Assembly: GCF_014982725.1 (NCBI RefSeq)
Contig: NZ_JADCJZ010000001.1
Location: forward strand, 784,488 to 848,487
Length of the DNA: 64,000 nt
Source: Thermophilibacter gallinarum
Lineage (GTDB): Bacteria > Actinomycetota > Coriobacteriia > Coriobacteriales > Atopobiaceae
Direction of reading: 5' to 3'
Of the stretch, positions 1-9,127 are shown in pieces. The translations under genes were made by a program, and so were the position numbers. The notes beneath the pieces were generated by a model, which searched no databases, was not told the origin of the DNA, and worked only from the letters and a program-made list of their open reading frames with translations. Positions within the stretch are counted from its first letter, which is position 1; each line of letters starts with the position of its first letter.

Positions 1-62
1 CGCGCGGCCTTTTGGGATACAGTAGAGCGTGTATGCAACGACACAGACGGAGGTCTCTCACC

Positions 63-1487
63 ATGCCCGAGACAGCAAACGTTACGAGCGCCCACTTCAT
101 CGGCATCGGCGGCGCCGGCATGAGCGGCATCGCCCTCGTCCTGCACGAGCGCGGCTGCCGCGTCACGGGCTCCGACCTCAAGAGCTCCCACTACGTCCGC
201 GAGCTCGAGGCCGTGGGGATCGACGTCCGCGTCGGCCACGACGCCGCGACGATCGACGCCGTCTCCCCGCAGGTCGTGGTCACCTCCACCGCGATCCCCG
301 AGACCAACCCCGAGGTCGTCCGTGCCCGCGAGCTGGGCATCCCCATCTGGCCGCGCGCGAAGATGCTGTCGTACCTGTCCGGCGCCTCCACCACGGTCGC
401 CGTGGCGGGCACCCACGGCAAGACGACCACGTCCTCGATGGTCGCCACGATGCTCGACAAGATGGGCCTCGACCCGTCGTTCCTCATCGGCGGCGTCGTG
501 GAGGGCTACGACACCAACGGCCGCAACGGCTCCGGCGAGCACTTCGTCTGCGAGGCGGACGAGTCCGACGGCTCCTTCCTCTACCTGCACCCCAACGTCG
601 TCGTGGTGACCAACATCGAGGCCGACCACCTCGACCACTACGGCACGCTCGAGAACATCGAGAAGACCTTCTGCACGTTCATGGGCCTCGTCGGCGACGC
701 CGGCACCGTCATCGTCAACGGCGACGTGGCGCGCTACGTCGAGCTCGCCCGCTCCACGGGCCGCCGCGTGCTCACCTACGGCTTCGACCCCTCCTGCGAC
801 TACGTCTGCCTGCCCGAGGCGCCCACCCACGCGCTGGCCAGCAACTTCTCCGTGCGCCTCCCGGGCGGCGAGAAGACCGTCCGCGTGACCATCTCCGCCA
901 ACCCCGGCCGCCACAACATGGCCAACGCCACCGCCGCGATCGCCGTGGCGGACGCGCTCGGGCTCGACGCCGACGCCGCCGCGACGGCGCTGTCCCAGTT
1001 CAAGGGCGCCCGCCGCCGCTTCACCCACGTGGGCGACGTCGCGGGCGTGACCGTGGTCGACGACTACGGCCACCACCCGACCGAGGTCCGCGCCACGCTC
1101 GCCGCCGCGTCCGAGCTGCCCTTCAAGCGGATCGTCTGCGTGTTCCAGCCGCACCGCTACAGCCGCACGCAGGCCCTCGCCGCCGAGTTCGGCACCGCCT
1201 TCGACCAGGCGGACGTCCTGCGCGTCATGGACGTCTTCGGCGCCGGCGAGATGCCCATCCCGGGCGTCTCAGGCAAGACCGTCGTGGAGTCGGTGCGCCA
1301 CACCGGCAACGTCGCCGACGTCGTCTACGTCCCCAACCGGCGCCACCTCATCGAGAACCTCTGCGACCTGGTGCGTCCCGGCGACCTGCTCATCACGCAG
1401 GGCGCGGGCGACGTGACCTCCGTCGGCCCCGCGTTCATCAAGGCCATGAACGAGCGCGCCGCCGCCGAGAAGGGCTCGTGCCGTTGA
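63..1487 (+). CDS. murC: UDP-N-acetylmuramate--L-alanine ligase MurC
   Basis: Cytoplasmic Mur ligase that adds L-alanine to UDP-MurNAc, the first step of the peptidoglycan stem peptide. The product is 474 aa, normal for MurC. The N-terminal nucleotide-binding loop reads GIGGAGMSGIA (about residues 12-22), the ATP loop GTHGKTT lies at about 116-122, and the family motifs EADESDGSF and DDYGHHPTE follow. The start is ATG 63, with a CGGAGG ribosome site 9 nt upstream; the frame stays open further 5' but without a better start. It overlaps murB by 10 nt, so the two are co-transcribed. The upstream part of the division and cell wall cluster lies outside the window. Confidence 0.97.
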   Translation: MPETANVTSAHFIGIGGAGMSGIALVLHERGCRVTGSDLKSSHYVRELEAVGIDVRVGHDAATIDAVSPQVVVTSTAIPETNPEVVRARELGIPIWPRAKMLSYLSGASTTVAVAGTHGKTTTSSMVATMLDKMGLDPSFLIGGVVEGYDTNGRNGSGEHFVCEADESDGSFLYLHPNVVVVTNIEADHLDHYGTLENIEKTFCTFMGLVGDAGTVIVNGDVARYVELARSTGRRVLTYGFDPSCDYVCLPEAPTHALASNFSVRLPGGEKTVRVTISANPGRHNMANATAAIAVADALGLDADAAATALSQFKGARRRFTHVGDVAGVTVVDDYGHHPTEVRATLAAASELPFKRIVCVFQPHRYSRTQALAAEFGTAFDQADVLRVMDVFGAGEMPIPGVSGKTVVESVRHTGNVADVVYVPNRRHLIENLCDLVRPGDLLITQGAGDVTSVGPAFIKAMNERAAAEKGSCR

Positions 1488-2398
1488 GCCTCTTCAATGC
1501 CTACATGAGCCTCTCGGGCGCGGTCGACGCCTCCGTCGAGCGCGACGTGCCCCTCGCGCGCCACACGAGCTACCGCATCGGCGGTCCCGCGGCGCTGTTC
1601 GTGCGCCCGCGCGACTACGAGGCGCTCGCGCGCACCGTGTCCGTCCTGGGCGACGAGGGCGTGCGCTGGGTCATCCTGGGCAAGGGCTCCAACGTCCTTG
1701 TCGACGACGCCGGCTACGACGGCTGCGTGATCACCCTCGACGACGAGTTCTCCCAGGTCAGGATAGGGGAGGACAACACGCTCACCGCGGGTGCGGGCGC
1801 CCTGCTCTCCCGCGTGGTGAACGAGGCGCTGCGCGCCGGCCTCTCCGGCCTGGAGCCGTGCGTCGGCATCCCGGGGACGCTCGGCGGCGCCCTGGCCATG
1901 GACGCGGGCACGCGCCGGGAGTGGATCGGACGCCGCGTGCGCGACCTCGTGGTCCTGCGCCCCGGCGAGGGCCTGCACCGCTACGACGGCGACGAGGTGA
2001 GCTGGGGGTACCGCTCGACGTCGATCCCCACCTCCGAGATCATCCTCGAGGCCACGCTCGCCCTCATGCCCGCCGAGAAGGACGCCATCGCCGCGGACAT
2101 GGACGCCCGCCTGCGCCGCCGGCGCAAGGCGCAGCCGCTCTCCCAGCCGAGCTGCGGCTCGGTCTTCCGCAACCCGCCCGACGGCTCCGCCGGCCAGCTC
2201 ATCGCCTCCTGCGGGCTCTCCGGCGCCGAGTGCGGCGACGCGCAGATCTCGCCCGTGCACGCCAACTTCATCGTCAACCGCGGCCGCGCCACGGCCGCCG
2301 ACGTCCTCGCCCTGATCACCCGCGCCCATGACGCCGTCCTCGAGCGTCACGGCGTCGACCTCTCCTGCGAGGTCAAGTTCCTCGGCTTCGGGGGGTAG
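1478..2398 (+). CDS. murB: UDP-N-acetylenolpyruvoylglucosamine reductase MurB
   Basis: FAD-dependent reductase that converts UDP-GlcNAc-enolpyruvate to UDP-MurNAc, the step just before MurC. It is about 306 aa. Family motifs seen are RHTSYRIGGPA near the N-terminus, GKGSNVLV and GIPGTLGGALAMDAG (FAD-binding domain), and SCGSVFRNP with the catalytic serine region, then QISPVHANFIVN. The start is uncertain: GTG 1478 overlaps murC by 10 nt, TTG 1484 and ATG 1505 are in the same frame, and none has a perfect ribosome site, which suggests translational coupling to murC. The stop is 3 nt before ftsQ. Confidence 0.95.
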   Translation: MPLSLFNAYMSLSGAVDASVERDVPLARHTSYRIGGPAALFVRPRDYEALARTVSVLGDEGVRWVILGKGSNVLVDDAGYDGCVITLDDEFSQVRIGEDNTLTAGAGALLSRVVNEALRAGLSGLEPCVGIPGTLGGALAMDAGTRREWIGRRVRDLVVLRPGEGLHRYDGDEVSWGYRSTSIPTSEIILEATLALMPAEKDAIAADMDARLRRRRKAQPLSQPSCGSVFRNPPDGSAGQLIASCGLSGAECGDAQISPVHANFIVNRGRATAADVLALITRAHDAVLERHGVDLSCEVKFLGFGG

Positions 2399-2401
2399 CG
2401 C

Positions 2402-3487
2402 GTGGCTGACGGCAAGAGGAGGGCCACCCCGCGCAAGCGGGAGAAGGCCCCTGCGCAGAAGAAGGTGGCGGCTCCCAAGGCCCCCAAGGCGCCCCGTCGC
2501 GCCCCTGCCGGCGCCGCGGCGACCGGCGCGCGCCGGACCAGGGAGAGGGCCGGCGGCGGGCTCAGGCTCCCGAGCGTCGCGCCGCGCGGCGAGAAGGCCG
2601 ACGGCCTGCAGCCGCGCCAGCGCCGCCTCCAGCACCAGCGCGGCCAGGCCCTGAGGACCGCCGGGATCGTCGCGGCCTGCGTCGCCGCCCTCGCGCTCGT
2701 GGGCGTCGTCGCCCTCTTCGTGCTGCGCAACACCTCGGCCTTCGAGATCACCTCGATCGAGGTCGAGCCCACCGAGCACGTGAGCGCCGAGTCCGTGCAG
2801 AGCCTCGCGCAGGTCCCCGCCGGGTCGACCCTGCTCAACGTCGACACCAACGCGATCGAGGAGGCGCTCAGGAAGAACCCCTGGGTCGCCTCGGTCGACT
2901 TCGACCGGCGCTTCCCGAGCACGCTCGGCATTCGGATCCAGGAGCAGCGCGTCGACGCGCTCGTGCTCATGAGCTCGGGTGCCGTCGCGTGGTACCTGAG
3001 CGACCAGGGCACGTGGATCGAGCCGGTCATGGTCGAGCCGGCCGAGGGGCAGTCGACCAACGACGCCGCGCTCGCGATCGCGAGGGACAACGGCTGCCTG
3101 CTCGTGACGGACGTCCCGGCCACGGTCGAGCCGTCGGCCGGCGCCGAGGCGACCGACGCGACGCTCGACGCGGTGGCGCAGTTCCGCGAGGGCTTCTCGT
3201 CCGACTTCAACGCGCAGATCGTCTGCTTCCGCGCCCCCTCTGCCGAGGGGATCTCCTGCGTGCTCGAGAACGGGGTCGAGGTGTCCCTCGGCGCCCCCAC
3301 CGACATCGCCGAGAAGGAGCGCATCGTCGAGGGCTACCTCGCCGAGCACGAGGGCGGGCTGCTTCTCATCAACGTGCGCGTGGTCTCGAGCCCCGCCTAC
3401 CGCGAGCTCAGCTCCGACAACCTCACCTTCGGCAGCGGCGTGAACCCCGAGGAGGAGCCCGAGGAGCCGGCCGAGACGGACGAGTGA
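2402..3487 (+). CDS. ftsQ: cell division protein FtsQ/DivIB
   Basis: Bitopic divisome protein of 361 aa. A long basic, Ala/Pro/Lys-rich cytoplasmic tail (residues 1-80) is followed by one transmembrane helix at about 87-108 and a POTRA domain at about 114-185, containing FEITSIEVEPTEHV and NPWVASVDFDRRFPSTL. The rest is the beta domain with an acidic C-terminal tail (EEEPEEPAETDE). The start is GTG 2402, 3 nt after the murB stop. FtsQ links the FtsL/FtsB complex to septal wall synthesis. No ftsA follows; the next gene is ftsZ after a 379-nt repeat-containing gap, in line with the Actinobacteria, which use SepF as the FtsZ anchor. Confidence 0.93.
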   Translation: MADGKRRATPRKREKAPAQKKVAAPKAPKAPRRAPAGAAATGARRTRERAGGGLRLPSVAPRGEKADGLQPRQRRLQHQRGQALRTAGIVAACVAALALVGVVALFVLRNTSAFEITSIEVEPTEHVSAESVQSLAQVPAGSTLLNVDTNAIEEALRKNPWVASVDFDRRFPSTLGIRIQEQRVDALVLMSSGAVAWYLSDQGTWIEPVMVEPAEGQSTNDAALAIARDNGCLLVTDVPATVEPSAGAEATDATLDAVAQFREGFSSDFNAQIVCFRAPSAEGISCVLENGVEVSLGAPTDIAEKERIVEGYLAEHEGGLLLINVRVVSSPAYRELSSDNLTFGSGVNPEEEPEEPAETDE

Positions 3488-3866
3488 CCCCCGGCTCTTC
3501 TCGCCGTCCTTCTCGCCCAGCGCCCTCGCGCCGCAGTCGCCCGTGAGTGACGGGTTATACCGCTCGCGACGCCCGATCCAGCCGCGCGGACCGCAGAACC
3601 TGTCACTCTCACGTGGGGGCGTCTGCCTTTCGTCGTAAGCGTCCGTCGGTCTGGCCTGTCACTCTCACGCGGGGGAGGGCCACCCTCACCTGCTGAATCC
3701 ACATTCTCGTCACACGACTTGACGGCGAACCCTCGAGTGTGCCAAGATACGTCGCTTTATCCCAAGCGTCGGGGTTAACTTGACCTTTAGGGTTTGCCTC
3801 GTACGGGACAGGGCGACACACGCACAGTGCTCCAAACGACGTACGAACGAAGGCAAGGAGAACACG
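3488..3866. repeat. ftsQ-ftsZ intergenic region with CTGTCACTCTCACG repeats
   Basis: This 379-nt gap has no gene. It holds two direct copies of CTGTCACTCTCACG followed by a G-run (from 3600 and 3656) and an inverted partner, CGTGAGTGACGGG, at 3542-3554. Just after ftsQ are two copies of CTTCTCG (3497-3503 and 3509-3515). The right part carries the likely ftsZ promoter and a leader of about 110 nt. Confidence 0.6.
3719..3748 (+). promoter_or_regulatory. probable ftsZ promoter
   Basis: TTGACG (3719-3724) and CAAGAT (3743-3748) are separated by 18 nt, close to a sigma-70 type promoter, in an otherwise GC-rich region and about 120 nt upstream of the ftsZ start. Assigned by eye only. Confidence 0.45.
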
Positions 3867-5030
3867 ATGATCAAGGACACCGACACCCTCAGCAACTATC
3901 TCGCCGTCATCAAGGTCGTCGGCGTGGGCGGCGGCGGCACCAACGCCGTGAACCGCATGATCGAGGAGGGCATCCGCGGCGTCGAGTTCGTCGCCGTGAA
4001 CACCGACGCCCAGGCGCTCGCCATCTCCGACGCCGACATCAAGGTCCACATCGGCACCGACATCACCAAGGGCCTCGGCGCCGGCGCCAACCCCGAGGTC
4101 GGCAAGGAGGCCGCCGAGGACTCCCGCGACGAGATCAAGGCCGCGCTCGCCGGCTCCGACATGGTCTTCATCACCGCGGGCGAGGGCGGCGGCACCGGCA
4201 CGGGCGCCGCTCCGGTCGTGGCCGACATCGCCAAGAACGACGTGGGCGCGCTCACCGTGGGCGTCGTCACCAAGCCGTTCACCTTCGAGGGCCGCAAGCG
4301 CTACGCCTCCGCCACGGACGGCATCTCCAACCTCGCCGAGAACGTCGACACGCTGATCGTCATCCCCAACGACCGCCTGCTCGACCTCTCCGAGAAGAAG
4401 ACCACCATGCTCGAGGCCTTCCGCATGGCCGACGACGTGCTGTGCCAGGGCACCCAGGGCATCACCGACCTCATCACGGTCCCCGGCCTGATCAACCTCG
4501 ACTTCGCCGACGTCTGCACGATCATGAAGGGCGCCGGCACGGCCATGATGGGCATCGGCACCGCCTCCGGCGACAACCGCGCCACCGACGCCGCCGAGGA
4601 GGCCATCTCCAGCCGCCTGCTCGAGAGCTCCATCGACGGCGCCACGCGCGTGCTGCTGTCCATCGCCGGCAACAAGGACCTCGGCATCCAGGAGATCAAC
4701 GACGCAGCCGACCTCGTCGCCAAGAACGTCGACCCCGACGCCAACATCATCTTCGGCACCGTCGTCGACGAGTCCCTCGGCGACCAGGTGCGCGTGACCG
4801 TCATCGCCACCGGCTTCAACGACGCCAACGTCCAGCAGACGCTGCCGTCGATGGCCGCGCCCGTCGCGCGCCCGGCCGCCCGCGAGCGCGTCGCCGCCCC
4901 GGCCGCCGCGCCCGCCCCGGCCGCCCAGCCGGCGTCCATGCCGATCAACGTGAGCCGCCCGGCCTCGTCCTCCTCGTCCAACGACAAGGAGTTCGACATC
5001 CCCGACTTCCTCAAGCGCAGCCGTCTCTAG
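3867..5030 (+). CDS. ftsZ: cell division GTPase FtsZ
   Basis: Tubulin-like GTPase that forms the cytokinetic ring; 387 aa. The nucleotide-binding GGGGTNAV is at about residues 21-28 and the tubulin signature [10 protein letters not shown] at about 107-116. A disordered Ala/Pro-rich linker (about 325-370) leads to the conserved C-terminal peptide [11 protein letters not shown], which binds SepF and other partners. The start is ATG 3867 with AAGGAG at 3855-3860. Upstream in-frame codons belong to the leader and lack a ribosome site. pgeF begins 2 nt after the stop, so ftsZ probably drives the following pgeF-yggS pair. Confidence 0.98.
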   Translation: MIKDTDTLSNYLAVIKVVGVGGGGTNAVNRMIEEGIRGVEFVAVNTDAQALAISDADIKVHIGTDITKGLGAGANPEVGKEAAEDSRDEIKAALAGSDMVFITAGEGGGTGTGAAPVVADIAKNDVGALTVGVVTKPFTFEGRKRYASATDGISNLAENVDTLIVIPNDRLLDLSEKKTTMLEAFRMADDVLCQGTQGITDLITVPGLINLDFADVCTIMKGAGTAMMGIGTASGDNRATDAAEEAISSRLLESSIDGATRVLLSIAGNKDLGIQEINDAADLVAKNVDPDANIIFGTVVDESLGDQVRVTVIATGFNDANVQQTLPSMAAPVARPAARERVAAPAAAPAPAAQPASMPINVSRPASSSSSNDKEFDIPDFLKRSRL

Positions 5031-5032
5031 CG

Positions 5033-5845
5033 ATGGCCTCGCTCACGCGACAGACCTCTGGCGGCGTGACCCTGCTCACGGACGAGTCCCGTCCGGGCGG
5101 GGTCACGCTCGCGTTCACGGAGCGCACGGGCGGCGTCTCGGCCGCGCCGTACGCCTCGCTCAACCTCGGCGCGCGCTGCGGTGACGAGGCCGCCCGCGTG
5201 GCCGAGAACCGCCGGCGCGCCCTGGCCGCGGTCGGCGCCGAGGGTCTTCTCGACCGTCTGGTGGTCCCGCACCAGGTCCACGGCGACCACGTGGTGAGCG
5301 TCCGCTCCGCCGAGCCGGCCGCGCTGGCCGCGGCCCGCGCCGAGGCCGAGGCGGGCGCCGACGCGGTCGTCTGCACGGCCCCGGGCGTGCCGGTCCTCAT
5401 GTGTTTCGCGGACTGCGTGCCCGTGGTCCTGGTCGCCCCGGGCGCGTTCGCCGTGGCCCACTCCGGCTGGCGCGGCACGATCGCGCGCATCGCCGAGAAG
5501 TGCGCGCGCGCACTCTGCGCCGAGGTGGGCTGCGTGCCCTCCGAGCTTCTCGCCTACGTGGGACCGCACGTCGGCGCGGCCGACTACGAGGTCTCCGAGG
5601 AGCTCGCCGCGCGCTTCGCCGCCGAGTTCGGGCCCTCCGTCGTGCCGACACCGCGCCACCTCGACCTGACGGCCGCCGTCGTGTCCGCACTGGCGTCCGC
5701 GGGCGTGGACGAGAAGAGCGTGGCGGTCTGCGACGTCTCCACGGCGAGCGCGACCAACCGGTTCTTCTCCTACCGCGCCGAGTCCGGCGAGACCGGCCGC
5801 CACGGCGCGATCGCGCTCATGGGGGCGGGGGAGGCGACGCTTTGA
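5033..5845 (+). CDS. pgeF: peptidoglycan editing factor / multicopper polyphenol oxidase family (PgeF/YfiH)
   Basis: YfiH/PgeF family protein of 270 aa. In E. coli this family removes wrong amino acids (L-Ser) from UDP-MurNAc, and related proteins act on purine nucleosides. The metal-site motifs are present: VVPHQVHGD, MCFADCVPVVL and AVAHSGWRGT. ATG 5033 lies 2 nt after the ftsZ stop. The stop TGA overlaps the yggS start (TGATG). The place next to ftsZ and yggS is the usual one in Gram-positive division clusters. The biochemical activity in this organism is an inference. Confidence 0.9.
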   Translation: MASLTRQTSGGVTLLTDESRPGGVTLAFTERTGGVSAAPYASLNLGARCGDEAARVAENRRRALAAVGAEGLLDRLVVPHQVHGDHVVSVRSAEPAALAAARAEAEAGADAVVCTAPGVPVLMCFADCVPVVLVAPGAFAVAHSGWRGTIARIAEKCARALCAEVGCVPSELLAYVGPHVGAADYEVSEELAARFAAEFGPSVVPTPRHLDLTAAVVSALASAGVDEKSVAVCDVSTASATNRFFSYRAESGETGRHGAIALMGAGEATL

Positions 5846-6573
5846 TGAGCAACGACCCGAGGTCATACGAGACGTTTCTGCGGGAGCGCCGCGAGGCGAT
5901 CCTCGCGCGGATCGCGGACGCCGCGCGCCGCGCCGGGCGCGAGCCGGGCGAGGTCGAGGCCATAGCCGTCTCCAAGACGGTTGACGCCGACGCCGCCCTT
6001 CTCGCCATGCGCGCGGGCTGGCGCCTGTTCGGCGAGAACCGCCCGCAGGAGCTCGGGCGCAAGCTCGAGGCGCTGCAGGGAAGCCCCGAGGCCGCCGGCG
6101 TCTCCTTCGACATGATCGGCAACCTGCAGAAGAACAAGATCAACCAGGTGATCGGGCGCGTCCGCCTGATCCACTCCATCTCCTCGGGGCACCTCGCGGA
6201 GGCGGTCTCGACGCGCTGCGAGGCGCGCGGAATCGTGGCGGACGTGCTCCTCGAGACCAACGTCTCCGGCGAGCGCTCGAAGTCGGGCTTCTCTCCCGAC
6301 GAGCTCCGCGCGTCCGTCGAGGGCATCCTGGAGCTTCCGGGCATCTCGGTCCGCGGCCTCATGACGATGGCCCCCGCCGGCGACGCCGACGCGGCGAGAA
6401 GGACCTTCTCGGGCCTGCGCGACCTGGCGGAGGAGCTGCGCCTGCGCACGGGCCTGCCGCTGCGCACGCTCTCGTGCGGCATGAGCGACGACTTCGAGAT
6501 CGCGGTGGAGGAGGGCTCGACCCTCGTCCGCCTGGGACGATGCGTGTTCGACCGAGGTTACGACCTCGCATAG
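5845..6573 (+). CDS. PLP homeostasis protein (YggS/PLPBP family)
   Basis: Pyridoxal-phosphate-binding protein of 242 aa, an alanine-racemase-like TIM barrel without a second domain, which buffers cellular PLP and affects amino acid and keto acid balance. The PLP lysine is K44 in AVSKTVDADA. FGENRPQEL, FDMIGNLQKNK, ETNVSGERSKSGF and the phosphate-binding end SCGMSDDFEIAVEEGSTLVR follow in family order. It starts at ATG 5845, overlapping the pgeF stop by 1 nt. The conserved linkage with sepF supports the assignment. Confidence 0.93.
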   Translation: MSNDPRSYETFLRERREAILARIADAARRAGREPGEVEAIAVSKTVDADAALLAMRAGWRLFGENRPQELGRKLEALQGSPEAAGVSFDMIGNLQKNKINQVIGRVRLIHSISSGHLAEAVSTRCEARGIVADVLLETNVSGERSKSGFSPDELRASVEGILELPGISVRGLMTMAPAGDADAARRTFSGLRDLAEELRLRTGLPLRTLSCGMSDDFEIAVEEGSTLVRLGRCVFDRGYDLA

Positions 6574-6612
6574 TATGGGCTGCGCCTCTGGCGCGCGAAA
6601 GAAGGGTCAACC

Positions 6613-7236
6613 ATGAGCTTCCTCGACACGATCAAGGACCGCCTGCGCGGCGTCGACGACTACTACGAGGACGACTACTACGACGAGGACTACGAGTCCG
6701 ACGGCTACGAGCAGGACGACCGCCGCTCCCGCGACACCGGCGGCAGCGGCCGGCTGCTGGGCACCACGCCGCGCCCCGAGGCCGAGAGCATCTCCGTCTA
6801 CACCCGCTCCGGCCGCCCGGTGAGCACCACGCCCGCCGAGCAGCCCCAGTCCCGCGGCTACGGCGCCTACCAGCCGTCCGACCCCTACCGCGCGAGCTAC
6901 GACGCCCCCGCGCCCGCCGCGTCCGCCGACCTGGGCGCCACGATGCGCGTCACCACCTCGCAGCTGCCGCCCTACGTCCTGCGCCCCGTCTCCTACGACG
7001 ACGTCCAGACCGTCGTGCAGCGCGTGCGCACCAACCAGCCCGTGGTCCTCGTGTTCCGCAACACCAACATCGAGACCGCCAAGCGCATCCTCGACTTCAG
7101 CTTCGGCTTCTCCTACGGCGTGAACGGCTCGGTCACCGAGCTCGGCGACCGCGTCTTTGCCGTGCTGCCCGCCGGCGCCTCGCTTAGCGCCACCGATCTC
7201 GACAAGCTCGTCGCCGACGGCGACCTCGTCCGCTAG
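6613..7236 (+). CDS. sepF: cell division protein SepF
   Basis: FtsZ membrane anchor and bundling protein, 207 aa. An N-terminal amphipathic helix (MSFLDTIKDRL) is followed by a very acidic, Tyr-rich stretch (about 15-35), a low-complexity linker and the DUF552 core at about 125-207 (RPVSYDDVQTVVQRVRTNQP and AKRILDFSFGFSYGVNG). In actinobacteria without FtsA this protein tethers the Z-ring. ATG 6613 follows an AAGAAGGG ribosome site. The gene lies 39 nt after yggS. Confidence 0.95.
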   Translation: MSFLDTIKDRLRGVDDYYEDDYYDEDYESDGYEQDDRRSRDTGGSGRLLGTTPRPEAESISVYTRSGRPVSTTPAEQPQSRGYGAYQPSDPYRASYDAPAPAASADLGATMRVTTSQLPPYVLRPVSYDDVQTVVQRVRTNQPVVLVFRNTNIETAKRILDFSFGFSYGVNGSVTELGDRVFAVLPAGASLSATDLDKLVADGDLVR

Positions 7237-7247
7237 GGGGTCGCGCC

Positions 7248-8057
7248 ATGGGCGAGAAGCTCGATCTGAGGGTCGGCGTCATCGGCGCCGGCGCCATGGG
7301 CGGAGCGATCGCGCGCGGCCTGGTCGCCGCGGGCGTCGCGGACGCCGCGCACGTGCTGGCGGCCGACCACGAGGCCGACCGCCGCGCCGCGCTCGCCGAG
7401 CTCGGCATGCGCGTCTTCCCGGGCGAGGCCGAGCTGCTCGCCGAGCGCCCCGAGGTCGTGGTCCTCGCGGTCAAGCCGCAGGTCCTGGGCGAGGTCCTGG
7501 CGTCCGCCGCCCCGCTCGTCGCCGACGCGCTCGTGATCTCGATCGCCGCGGGCGTGCCGCTCTCCGCGCTTGAGTCCGCGCTTCCGGGCGCCCGCGTGGT
7601 CCGCGCGATGCCCAACCTGCCCGTCCAGGTGCGCTCGGGCGCCACGGCGCTCGCCGCCGGCACGCGGGCGACCGCCGAGGACGTCGAGCTGGCCCGCACG
7701 CTCTTCTCGGCCCTGGGCTCGGTCGCCGTCATGCGCGAGGACCAGCTGGACGTCGCCGGGGCCGTCTCGGGCTGCGCGCCGGCGTTCTTCTCGCTGTTCG
7801 TCGACGCGCTCACGCGCGCGGGCGTGCTGCGGGGCCTGCCCGCCGCCGCGGCGCGCGAGCTGGTCGAGGCCACGATGCGCGGCTGCGCCGAGCAGCTCCT
7901 GAATGAGGGGGTCCATCCGAGGGAATACATGGAGCGGGTGACGTCCCCGGGCGGCACCACCGCCGCGGCCCTGCGCGAGCTCGAGGGGCCGCTCGTCGCC
8001 GGCACCTTCGCGGCGGTCGACGCCGCGCTGGCGCGGACCCGCGAGCTCGCCGGGTAG
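7248..8057 (+). CDS. proC: pyrroline-5-carboxylate reductase
   Basis: Last enzyme of proline synthesis, which reduces 1-pyrroline-5-carboxylate with NAD(P)H; 269 aa. The Rossmann loop is GVIGAGAMGGAIARGL near the N-terminus; VLAVKPQ and VRAMPNLPVQV follow, and the C-terminal signature includes SGCAPAFFSLFVDAL and VTSPGGTTAAALRELE. ATG 7248 is 11 nt after the sepF stop, so it is part of the division-gene transcript, a common arrangement in this cluster. Confidence 0.95.
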   Translation: MGEKLDLRVGVIGAGAMGGAIARGLVAAGVADAAHVLAADHEADRRAALAELGMRVFPGEAELLAERPEVVVLAVKPQVLGEVLASAAPLVADALVISIAAGVPLSALESALPGARVVRAMPNLPVQVRSGATALAAGTRATAEDVELARTLFSALGSVAVMREDQLDVAGAVSGCAPAFFSLFVDALTRAGVLRGLPAAAARELVEATMRGCAEQLLNEGVHPREYMERVTSPGGTTAAALRELEGPLVAGTFAAVDAALARTRELAG

Positions 8058-8106
8058 CGCCGCCCCGCCCCGCAGACCGAGAGCCACGTACCCCAGAAAG
8101 GGTCTC

Positions 8107-8376
8107 ATGGGAACCTACCAGATCTTCGTCCTCGTCCAGAAGCTCTTCGACATCTACGGGTGGCTCGTCGTCATCTGGTGTTTGATGACGTGGTTCCCGC
8201 TGCGCCCGGGCAGCTTCGTGGACGACCTCAGGGGTGCCATAGGCATGCTCGTGGAGCCCTACCTGCAGATCTTCCGTCGGTTCATCCCGCCGGTGGGCGG
8301 CATCGACTGGTCGCCTGTTGTGGCGATATTGGTGCTGAGCGTCATCGAGCGTCTTCTGTACACGATTCTTCTGTAA
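8107..8376 (+). CDS. YggT family membrane protein
   Basis: Small 89-aa integral membrane protein with two hydrophobic helices (about residues 14-28 and 68-88) that flank the family motif VEPYLQIFRRFIPP and GGIDWSPVVAILVL. YggT proteins commonly lie between sepF and divIVA in Gram-positive division clusters; their molecular role is not settled. ATG 8107 follows AAAGGGTCTC. Confidence 0.9.
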   Translation: MGTYQIFVLVQKLFDIYGWLVVIWCLMTWFPLRPGSFVDDLRGAIGMLVEPYLQIFRRFIPPVGGIDWSPVVAILVLSVIERLLYTILL

Positions 8377-8439
8377 AATTTGGAACGTCATTGGCACGCG
8401 GGCCTCGGCCCGGGTCCATCGAAGCGAAAGGGAACAGGA

Positions 8440-9105
8440 ATGGCAATCACACCCGCAGACATCGAACAGCAGACCTTCTCTCCCTCCAAGCACGGCTACG
8501 ACACCGAGGAGGTCGACGCCTTCCTCGAGCAGCTCTCCTCCGAGGTTGACGCGATGCTCCAGAAGATCGCCGACCTCAAGGGCCGCCTGACCTCCACCGA
8601 GCAGCAGCTCTCCGCCGCCCAGGCCCAGATCGCGAGCCTGGAGGAGAACCCGGTGAGCGTCCCGGCCGCCCCCGCCGCGCCGTCCGCCGACCTCGCCGCC
8701 TCCGAGCGCCAGATCTCCCAGGTCCTCATCGTCGCCCAGCAGTCCGCGGACAAGCTCCTGTCCGAGGCCCGCGACAACGCCGACCGCATCCGCAACGAGG
8801 CCGACGCCAAGGCCCGCGAGGTCATCCGCCAGGCGCTCGCCGAGAAGCAGAACGAGCTCGACGAGATCGACCGCCTCAAGGCCTCCCGCGAGGAGTTCCG
8901 CGGCGAGTACAAGAAGCTCCTGCAGCACTTCATGGACGACGCCGAGGCCATGTTCCCGGCCCAGTCCAGCTTCTCCGCCGCGCCGAGCGGCTCCGCCGGC
9001 ACCACCCACGCAGACGGCCCCGTGAGCGCGCCCGCGCCCGTCGCCGCGCCGATCCCGACGCCGGCCCCCGCGGTGAACCCCGCCGACTTCGGCGACCTCG
9101 ACTAG
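8440..9105 (+). CDS. divIVA: DivIVA-domain septum/pole protein
   Basis: Coiled-coil polar scaffold of 221 aa. The N-terminal membrane-binding DivIVA domain reads MAITPADIEQQTFSPSKHGY with DTEEVDAFLEQL. Two coiled-coil stretches (about 25-65 and 85-165) and a Pro/Ala-rich tail follow. In actinobacteria it directs wall growth and septum position. ATG 8440 follows AAAGGGAACAGG; the frame is open further 5', but the family N-terminus starts here. It is the last gene of the cluster and faces the repeat block and rnpB. Confidence 0.93.
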   Translation: MAITPADIEQQTFSPSKHGYDTEEVDAFLEQLSSEVDAMLQKIADLKGRLTSTEQQLSAAQAQIASLEENPVSVPAAPAAPSADLAASERQISQVLIVAQQSADKLLSEARDNADRIRNEADAKAREVIRQALAEKQNELDEIDRLKASREEFRGEYKKLLQHFMDDAEAMFPAQSSFSAAPSGSAGTTHADGPVSAPAPVAAPIPTPAPAVNPADFGDLD

Positions 9106-9127
9106 GTCCCGCACGTTCTCTCTGTGT

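Noticed and set aside
29..1477. Long Arg-rich open frame on the plus strand overlapping murC
   Set aside because: It is the out-of-phase frame of murC in very GC-rich DNA; only its 3' continuation is the real murB.
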